From contig OY829541.1 in NCBI GenBank assembly GCA_963691705.1, forward strand, positions 18,036,564-18,100,563: a DNA stretch of 64,000 bases. Reading direction: 5' to 3'. Made by a program: the position numbers and the translations under genes. Origin of the DNA: Viola odorata (taxonomy: Eukaryota > Streptophyta > Magnoliopsida > Malpighiales > Violaceae). The notes under the pieces are model-generated. The model was not told the DNA's origin. It saw only the letters and a program-made list of their open reading frames with translations, and did no database searches. Positions 52,301 to 62,170 of this stretch are shown here, in pieces. How positions within the stretch are numbered: the first letter of the stretch is position 1; the number at the start of each line of letters is the position of its first letter.

Positions 52301-53835
52301 TCAAATTTCAATTTCAATTTCTACACCATGCCCAACGGCATGTCACATTCCAATATCTAATCCATGCCCAAACGGCATGTCAATTTCATAATTTCAATTT
52401 CTAAGCCATGCCCTACGGCATGTCAACTTTCAATTTCAATTTCTAGACCATGCCCAATCGGCATCTCGAATTTCATAATTTCAATTTCTAAACCATGCCA
52501 AACGGCATGTCAAATTTCAATTTCAATTTCTAGACCAAGCCCAACGGCATGTCAAATTTCAATTACAACTTCTAGACCATGCCCAACGGCATGTCAAATT
52601 TTAATTTGAATTTCTAGACCATGCCCAACGGCATGTCACACTCCAATTTCTAATCCATGCCCAAACGGCATGTCAATTTTATAATTTCAATTTCTAAACC
52701 ATGCCCAATCGGCATGTCAATTTTATAATTTCAATTTCTAAACCATGCCCAATCGGCATGTCAAATTTCAATTTCTAATCCATGCCCAACTGCATGTCAA
52801 ATTCATAATTTCAATTTCTAAACCATGCCGAAGGGCATGTCAACTTTCAATTTCTAGACCATGCCCAACGGCATGTCAAATTTCAATTTCAATTTCTACA
52901 CCATGCCCAACGGCATGTCACATTCCAATATCTAATCCATGCCCAAACGGCATGTCAATTTCATAATTTCAATTTCTAAGCCATGCCCAACGGCATGTCA
53001 ACTTTCAATTTCAATTTCTAGACCATGCCCAATTGGCATCTCAAATTTCATAATTTCAATTTCTAAACCATGCCAAACGGCATGTCAAATTTCAATTTCA
53101 ATTTCTAGACCATGCCCAACGGCATGTCAAATTTTAATTTCATTTTCTAGACCATGCCCAACGGCATGTTACACTCCAATTTCTAATCCATGCCCAAACG
53201 GCATGTCAATTTTATAATTTCAATTTCTAAACCATGCCCAATCGGCATGTCAAATTTCAATTTCTAATCCATGCCCAAACGGCATGTCAATTTCATAATT
53301 TCTATTTCTAAACGATGCACAACGGCATGTCCACTTTCAATTTCAATTTCAATTTCTAGACCAAGCCCAACGGCATGTCAAATTTCAATTACAATTTCTA
53401 GACCATGCCCAACGACATGTCAACTTTCAATTTCAATTTCAATTTCTAGACCATGCCCAACGGCATGTCAAATTTCAATTTCAACTTCTAGACCATGCCC
53501 AACGGCATGTCACGCTCCAATTTCTAATCCATGCCCAAACGGCATGTCAATTTCATAATTTCAATTTCTAAGCCATACCCAACGGCATGTCAACTTTCAA
53601 TTTCAATTTCTAGCCCATGCCCAATCGGCATGTCGAATTTCATAACTTCTATTTCTAAACCATGCCCAACGGCATGTCAAATTTCTTTTTCAATTTCTAG
53701 ACCATGCCCAACGGCATGTCAAATTTCAATTTCAATTTCTGGACCATGCCCAACGGCATGTCAAATTTCAATTTCAATTTCTAGACCATGCCCAACGGCA
53801 TGTCACATTCCAATTTCTAATCCATGCCCAAACGG
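49347..53835 (+). repeat. 1,698-bp higher-order unit, about 2.6 copies
   Basis: Unit starts lie at 49,347, 51,045 and 52,743. Landmarks at 49,541, 49,873 and 50,133 recur at +1,698 and +3,396, and the marker core is at 49,917, 51,615 and 53,313. The first copy has TTTCAAGTTC near 50,165 where the others have TTTCAATTTC. The third copy departs from the series near 53,835. Tail variants such as TTTCATTTTCTAG (51,440 and 53,140) link copies 2 and 3 more closely than copy 1. Confidence 0.86.
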
Positions 53836-54153
53836 CATGTCGATTTCATAATTTCAATTTCTAAACCATGCCCAATCGGCATGTCAAATTTCAATTTCTA
53901 ATCCATGCCCAAATGGCATGTCAATTTCATAATTTCAATTTCTAAACCATGCCCAACGGCATGTCAACTTTCCATTTCTAGTTCAATTTCTAGACCAAGC
54001 CCAACGGCATGTCAAATTTCAATTTCAATTTCTAGACCATGCCCAACGGCATGTCACATTCCAATTTCTAAACCATGCCCAAACGGCATGTCAATTTTAT
54101 AATTTCAATTTCTAAACCATGCCCAATCTGCATGTCAAATTTCAATTTCTAAT
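53836..54153 (+). repeat. Transitional cassettes between 1,698- and 533-bp blocks
   Basis: The cassette starting at 53,903 (44-bp core CAAATGG) recurs at 55,548, offset 1,645, and again at 57,990 and 60,432. The 1,645-bp offset explains the wide marker-core gap between 53,313 and 57,400 (4,087 = 2,442 + 1,645). Only satellite monomers are present. Confidence 0.7.
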
Positions 54154-55330
54154 CCATGCCCAACTGCATGTCAAATTCATAATTTCAATTTCTAAACCAT
54201 GCCCAAGGGCATGTCAACTTTCAATTTCTAGACCATGCCCAACGGCATGTCAAATTTCAATTTCAATTTCTACACCATGCCCAACAGCATGTCACATTCC
54301 AATATCTAATCCATGCCCAAACGGCATGTCAATTTCATAATTTCAATTTCTAAGCCATGCCCAACGGCATGTCAACTTTCAATTTCAATTTCTAGACCAT
54401 GCCCAATCGGCATCTCGAATTTCATAATTTCAATTTCTAAACCATGCCAAACGACATGTCAAATTTCAAATTTCAATTTCTAGACCAAGCCCAACGGCAT
54501 GTCAAATTTCAATTACAACTTCTAGACCATGCCCAACGGCATGTCAAATTTTAATTTGAATTTCTAGACCATGCCCAACGGCATGTCACACTCCAATTTC
54601 TAATCCATGCCCAAACGGCATGTCAATTTTATAATTTCAATTTCTAAACCATGCCCAATCGACATGTCAAATTTCAATTTCTAATCCATGCCCAAACTGC
54701 ATGTCGAATTCATAATTTCAATTTCTAAACCATGCCCAAGGGCATATCAACTTTCAATTTCTAGACCATGCCCAACGGCATGTCAAATTTCAATTTCAAT
54801 TTCTACACCATGCCCAACAGCATGTCACATTCCAATATCTAATCCATGCCCAAACGGCATGTCAATTTCATAATTTCAATTTCTAAGCCATGCCCAACGG
54901 CATGTCAACTTTCAATTTCAATTTCTAGACCATGCCCAATCGGCATCTCGAATTTCATAATTTCAATTTCTAAACCATGCCAAACGACATGTCAAATTTC
55001 AAATTTCAATTTCTAGACCAAGCCCAACGGCATGTCAAATTTCAATTACAACTTCTAGACCATGCCCAACGGCATGTCAAATTTTAATTTGAATTTCTAG
55101 ACCATGCCCAACGGCATGTCACACTCCAATTTCTAATCCATGCCCAAACGGCATGTCAATTTTATAATTTCAATTTCTAAACCATGCCCAATCGACATGT
55201 CAAATTTCAATTTCTAATCCATGCCCAAACTGCATGTCAAATTCATAATTTCAATTTCTAAACCATGCCCAAGGGCATGTCAACTTTCAATTTCTAGACC
55301 ATGCCCAACGACATGTCAAATTTCAATTTC
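54154..55330 (+). repeat. 533-bp tandem unit, two full copies and a partial third
   Basis: Copies start at 54,154 (532 bp, core CAACTGC), 54,686 (533 bp, core CAAACTGC) and 55,219, the last diverging near 55,330. Both full copies have a one-base expansion, AAATTTCAAATTTC, at 54,461 and 54,994. The same 532-bp module with the same expansion lies inside the next block at 55,798-56,330 and 58,240-58,772, so the module was amplified alone here and as part of a longer unit there. Confidence 0.84.
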
Positions 55331-55547
55331 AATTTCTAGATCATGCCCAACGGCATGTCAAATTTCAATTTCAATTTCTGGACCATGCCCAACGGCATGT
55401 CAAATTTCAATTTCAATTTCAATTTCTAGACCATGCCCAACGGCATGTCACATTCCAATTTCTAATCCATGCCCAAACGGCATGTCAATTTCATAATTTC
55501 AATTTCTAAACCATGCCCAATCGGCATGTCAAATTTCAATTTCTAAT

Positions 55548-57989
55548 CCATGCCCAAATGGCATGTCAATTTCATAATTTCAATTTCTAAACCATGCCCA
55601 ACGGCATGTCAAATTTCCATTTCTAGTTCAATTTCTAGACCAAGCCCAACGGCATGTCAAATTTCAATTTCAATTTCTAGACCATGCCCAACGGCATGTC
55701 ACATTCCAATTTCTAAACCATGCCCAAACGGCATGTCAATTTTATAATTTCAATTTCTAAACCATGCCCAATCGGCATGTCAAATTTCAATTTCTAATCC
55801 ATGCCCAACTGCATGTCAAATTCATAATTTCAATTTCTAAACCATGCCCAAGGGCATGTCAACTTTCAATTTCTAGACCATGCCCAACGGCATGTCAAAT
55901 TTCAATTTCAATTTCTACACCATGCCCAACAGCATGTCACATTCCAATATCTAATCCATGCCCAAACGGCATGTCAATTTCATAATTTCAATTTCTAAGC
56001 CATGCCCAACGGCATGTCAACTTTCAATTTCAATTTCTAGACCATGCCCAATCGGCATCTCGAATTTCATAATTTCAATTTCTAAACCATGCCAAACGAC
56101 ATGTCAAATTTCAAATTTCAATTTCTAGAACAAGCCCAACGGCATGTCAAATTTCAATTACAACTTCTAGACCATGCCCAACGGCATGTCAAATTTTAAT
56201 TTGAATTTCTAGACCATGCCCAACGGCATGTCACACTCCAATTTCTAATCCATGCCCAAACGGCATGTCAATTTTATAATTTCAATTTCTAAACCATGCC
56301 CAATCGACATGTCAAATTTCAATTTCTAATCCATGCCCAAACTGCATGTCAAATTCATAATTTCAATTTCTAAACCATGCCCAAGGGCATGTCAACTTTC
56401 AATTTCTAGACCATGCCCAACGACATGTCAAATTTCAATTTCAACTTCTAGACCATGCCCAACGGCATGTCACACTCCAATTTCTAATCCATGCCCAAAC
56501 GGTATGTCAATTTTATAATTTCAATTTCTAAACCATGCCCAATCGGCATGTCAAATTTCAATTTCTAATCCATGCCCAAACTGCATGTCAAATTCATAAT
56601 TTCAATTTCTAAACCATGCCCGAGGGCATGTCAACTTTCAATTTCTATACCATGCCCAACGGCATGTCAAATTTCAATTTCAACTTCTAGACCATGCCCA
56701 ACGGCATGTCACACTCCAATTTCTAATCCATGCCCAAACGGCATGTCAATTTCATAATTTCAATTTCTAAGCCATGCCCAACGGCATGTCAACTTTCAAT
56801 TTCAATTTCTAGACCATGCCCAATCGGCATGTCGAATTTCATAACTTCAATTTATAAACCATGCCCAACGGCATGTCAAATTTCAATTTCAATTTCTAGA
56901 CCATGCCCAATCGGCATGTCAAATTTCATAACTTCAATTTCTAAACCATGCCGAACGGCATATCAAATTTGAATTTCCATTTCTACACCATGCCCAACGG
57001 CATGTCACATTCCAATATCTAATCCATGCCCAAACGGCATGTCAATTTCATAATTTCAATTTCTAAGCCATGCCCAACGGCATGTCAACTTTCAATTTCA
57101 ATTTCTAGACCATGCCCAATCGGCATCTCGAATTTCATAATTTCAATTTCTAAACCATGCCAAACGGCATGTCAAATTTCAATTTCAATTTCTAGACCAT
57201 GCCCAACGACATGTCAAATTTTAATTTCAATTTCTAGACCATGCCCAACGGCATGTTACACTCCAATTTCTAATCCATGCCCAAACGGCATGTCAATTTT
57301 ATAATTTCAATTTCTAAACCATGCCCAATCGGCATGTCAAATTTCAATTTCTAATCCATGCCCAAACGGCATGTCAATTTCATAATTTCTATTTCTAAAC
57401 GATGCACAACGGCATGTCCACTTTCAATTTCAATTTCAATTTCTAGACCAAGCCCAACGGCATGTCAAATTTCAATTACAATTTCTAGACCATGCCCAAC
57501 GACATGTCAACTTTCAATTTCAATTTCAATTTCTAGACCATGCCCAACGGCATGTCAAATTTCAATTTCAACTTCTAGACCATGCCCAACGGCATGTCAC
57601 GCTCCAATTTCTAATCCATGCCCAAACGGCATGTCAATTTCATAATTTCAATTTCTAAGCCATGCCCAACGGCATGTCAACTTTCAATTTCAATTTCTAG
57701 ACCATGCCCAATCGGCATGTCGAATTTCATAACTTCTATTTCTAAACCATGCCCAACGGCATGTCAAATTTCAATTTCAATTTCTAGACCATGCCCAACG
57801 GCATGTCAAATTTCAATTTCAATTTCTGGACCATGCCCAACGGCATGTCAAATTTCAATTTCAATTTCTAGACCATGCCCAACGGCATGTCACATTCCAA
57901 TTTCTAATCCATGCCCAAACGGCATGTCAATTTCATAATTTCAATTTCTAAACCATGCCCAATCGGCATGTCAAATTTCAATTTCTAAT
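55548..57989 (+). repeat. 2,442-bp higher-order unit, copy 1
   Basis: Landmarks at 55,548, 55,762, 56,331, 56,570, 56,728, 57,024, 57,356 and 57,616 all recur 2,442 bp later. The unit contains the 532-bp module, two CAAACTGC cassettes 239 bp apart (56,331 and 56,570), a GGCATATC cassette and one marker core (57,400). Private changes of this copy include CCCGAGGGC near 56,620 and TTTATAAACC near 56,850. Confidence 0.88.
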
Positions 57990-60431
57990 CCATGCCCAAA
58001 TGGCATGTCAATTTCATAATTTCAATTTCTAAACCATGCCCAACGGCATGTCAACTTTCCATTTCTAGTTCAATTTCTAGACCAAGCCCAACGGCATGTC
58101 AAATTTCAATTTCAATTTCTAGACCATGCCCAACGGCATGTCACATTCCAATTTCTAAACCATGCCCAAACGGCATGTCAATTTTATAATTTCAATTTCT
58201 AAACCATGCCCAATCGGCATGTCAAATTTCAATTTCTAATCCATGCCCAACTGCATGTCAAATTCATAATTTCAATTTCTAAACCATGCCCAAGGGCATG
58301 TCAACTTTCAATTTCTAGACCATGCCCAACGGCATGTCAAATTTCAATTTCAATTTCTACACCATGCCCAACAGCATGTCACATTCCAATATCTAATCCA
58401 TGCCCAAACGGCATGTCAATTTCATAATTTCAATTTCTAAGCCATGCCCAACGGCATGTCAACTTTCAATTTCAATTTCTAGACCATGCCCAATCGGCAT
58501 CTCGAATTTCATAATTTCAATTTCTAAACCATGCCAAACGACATGTCAAATTTCAAATTTCAATTTCTAGAACAAGCCCAACGGCATGTCAAATTTCAAT
58601 TACAACTTCTAGACCATGCCCAACGGCATGTCAAATTTTAATTTGAATTTCTAGACCATGCCCAACGGCATGTCACACTCCAATTTCTAATCCATGCCCA
58701 AACGGCATGTCAATTTTATAATTTCAATTTCTAAACCATGCCCAATCGACATGTCAAATTTCAATTTCTAATCCATGCCCAAACTGCATGTCAAATTCAT
58801 AATTTCAATTTCTAAACCATGCCCAAGGGCATGTCAACTTTCAATTTCTAGACCATGCCCAACGACATGTCAAATTTCAATTTCAACTTCTAGACCATGC
58901 CCAACGGCATGTCACACTCCAATTTCTAATCCATGCCCAAACGGTATGTCAATTTTATAATTTCAATTTCTAAACCATGCCCAATCGGCATGTCAAATTT
59001 CAATTTCTAATCCATGCCCAAACTGCATGTCAAATTCATAATTTCAATTTCTAAACCATGCCCAAGGGCATGTCAACTTTCAATTTCTATACCATGCCCA
59101 ACGGCATGTCAAATTTCAATTTCAACTTCTAGACCATGCCCAACGGCATGTCACACTCCAATTTCTAATCCATGCCCAAACGGCATGTCAATTTAATAAT
59201 TTCAATTTCTAAGCCATGCCCAACGGCATGTCAACTTTCAATTTCAATTTCTAGACCATGCCCAATCGGCATGTCGAATTTCATAACTTCAATTTCTAAA
59301 CCATGCCCAACGGCATGTCAAATTTCAATTTCAATTTCTAGACCATGCCCAATCGGCATGTCAAATTTCATAACTTCAATTTCTAAACCATGCCGAACGG
59401 CATATCAAATTTGAATTTCCATTTCTACACCATGCCCAACGGCATGTCACATTCCAATATCTAATCCATGCCCAAACGGCATGTCAATTTCATAATTTCA
59501 ATTTCTAAGCCATGCCCAACGGCATGTCAACTTTCAATTTCAATTTCTAGACCATGCCCAATCGGCATCTCGAATTTCATAATTTCAATTTCTAAACCAT
59601 GCCAAACGGCATGTCAAATTTCAATTTCAATTTCTAGACCATGCCCAACGACATGTCAAATTTTAATTTCAATTTCTAGACCATGCCCAACGGCATGTTA
59701 CACTCCAATTTCTAATCCATGCCCAAACGGCATGTCAATTTTATAATTTCAATTTCTAAACCATGCCCAATCGGCATGTCAAATTTCAATTTCTAATCCA
59801 TGCCCAAACGGCATGTCAATTTCATAATTTCTATTTCTAAACGATGCACAACGGCATGTCCACTTTCAATTTCAATTTCAATTTCTAGACCAAGCCCAAC
59901 GGCATGTCAAATTTCAATTACAATTTCTAGACCATGCCCAACGACATGTCAACTTTCAATTTCAATTTCAATTTCTAGACCATGCCCAACGGCATGTCAA
60001 ATTTCAATTTCAACTTCTAGACCATGCCCAACGGCATGTCACGCTCCAATTTCTAATTCATGCCCAAACGGCATGTCAATTTCATAATTTCAATTTCTAA
60101 GCCATGCCCAACGGCATGTCAACTTTCAATTTCAATTTCTAGACCATGCCCAATCGGCATGTCGAATTTCATAACTTCTATTTCTAAACCATGCCCAACG
60201 GCATGTCAAATTTCAATTTCAATTTCTAGACCATGCCCAACGGCATGTCAAATTTCAATTTCAATTTCTGGACCATGCCCAACGGCATGTCAAATTTCAA
60301 TTTCAATTTCTAGACCATGCCCAACGGCATGTCACATTCCAATTTCTAATCCATGCCCAAACGGCATGTCAATTTCATAATTTCAATTTCTAAACCATGC
60401 CCAATCGGCATGTCAAATTTCAATTTCTAAT
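57990..60431 (+). repeat. 2,442-bp higher-order unit, copy 2
   Basis: Near-identical to copy 1, sharing GAACAAGCCC (56,129 and 58,570), CCGAACGG near 56,950 and 59,394, and the AAATTTCAAATTTC expansion. Private changes include TTTAATAATTTC near 59,193 and TTCATGCCC near 60,058. These shared and private differences would allow read-level confirmation of the copy number. Confidence 0.88.
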
Positions 60432-61371
60432 CCATGCCCAAATGGCATGTCAATTTCATAATTTCAATTTCTAAACCATGCCCAACGGCATGTCAACTTT
60501 CCATTTCTAGTTCAATTTCTAGACCAAGCCCAACGGCATGTCAAATTTCAATTTCAATTTCTAGACCATGCCCAACGGCATGTCACATTCCAATTTCTAA
60601 ACCATGCCCAAACGGCATGTCAATTTTATAATTTCAATTTCTAAACCATGCCCAATCGGCATGTCAAATTTCAATTTCTAATCCATGCCCAACTGCATGT
60701 CAAATTCATAATTTCAATTTCTAAACCATGCCCAAGGGCATGTCAACTTTCAATTTCTAGACCATGCCCAACGGCATGTCAAATTTCAATTTCAATTTCT
60801 ACACCATGCCCAACGGCATGTCACATTCCAATATCTAATCCATGCCCAAACGGCATGTCAATTTCATAATTTCAATTTCTAAGCCATGCCCAACGGCATG
60901 TCAACTTTCAATTTCAATTTCTAGACCATGCCCAATCGGCATCTCGAATTTCATAATTTCAATTTCTAAACCATGCCAAACGGCATGTCAAATTTCAATT
61001 TCAATTTCTAGACCAAGCCCAACGGCATGTCAAATTTCAATTACAACTTCTAGAACATGCCCAACGGCATGTCAAATTTTAATTTGAATTTCTAGACCAT
61101 GCCCAACGGCATGTCACACTCCAATTTCTAATCCATGCCCAAACGGTATGTCAATTTTATAATTTCAATTTCTAAACCATGCCCAATCGGCATGTCAAAT
61201 TTCAATTTCTAATCCATGCCCAAACTGCATGTCAAATTCATAATTTCAATTTCAAAACCATGCCCAAGGGCATGTCAACTTTCAATTTCTAGACCATGCC
61301 CAACGGCATGTCAAATTTCAATTTCAACTTCTAGACCATGCCCAACGGCATGTCACACTCCAATTTCTAAT
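60432..61371 (+). repeat. 2,442-bp unit, partial copy 3
   Basis: Landmarks at 57,990 and 58,204 recur at 60,432 and 60,646. It lacks the one-base AAATTTCAAATTTC expansion and the GAACAAG change near 61,000, so from about 60,970 its offset is 2,441 and it resembles the 43,136 and 45,338 cassettes more closely. It departs from the 2,442-bp order near 61,372. Confidence 0.78.
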
Positions 61372-62170
61372 CCATGCCCAAACGGCATGTCAATTTCATA
61401 ATTTCAATTTCTAAGCCATGCCCAACGGCATGTCAACTTTCAATTTCAATTTCTAGACCATGCCCAACGGCATATCAAATTTGAATTTCCATTTCTACAC
61501 CATGCCCAACGGCATGTCACATTCCAATATCTAATCCATGCCCAAACGGCATGTCAATTTCATAATTTCAATTTCTAAGCCATGCCCAACGGCATGTCAA
61601 CTTTCAATTTCAATTTCTAGACCATGCCCAATCGGCATGTTGAATTTCATAACTTCAATTTCTAAACCATGCCCAACGGCATATCAAATTTCAATTTCAA
61701 TTTCTAGACCATGCCCAATCGGCATGTCAAATTTCATAACTTCAATTTCTAAACCATGCCCAACGGCATATCAAATTTGAATTTCCATTTCTAGACCATG
61801 CCCAACGGCATGTCACACTCCAATTTCTAATCCATGCCCAAACGGCATGTCAATTTCATAATTTCAATTTCTAAGCCATGCCCAAAGGCATGTCAACTTT
61901 CAATTTCAATTTCTAGACCATGCCCAACGGCATATCAAATTTGAATTTCCATTTCTACACCATGCCCAACGGCATGTCACATTCCAATATCTAATCCATG
62001 CCCAAACGGCATGTCAATTTCATAATTTCAATTTCTAAGCCATGCCCAACGGCATGTCAACTTTCAATTTCAATTTCTAGACCATGCCCAATCGGCATGT
62101 CGAATTTCATAACTTCAATTTCTAAACCATGCCCAACGGCATATCAAATTTCAATTTCAATTTCTAGACC
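61372..62170 (+). repeat. 460-bp tandem duplication
   Basis: Starts at 61,372, 61,468 and 61,536 recur at 61,832, 61,928 and 61,996, all +460. The first copy is 61,372-61,831; the second diverges near 62,170 where GGCATCTCG begins. GGCATATC cores occur repeatedly here. Copy-specific changes are GCATGTTGAA near 61,636 and CCCAAAGGC near 61,881. Confidence 0.82.
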
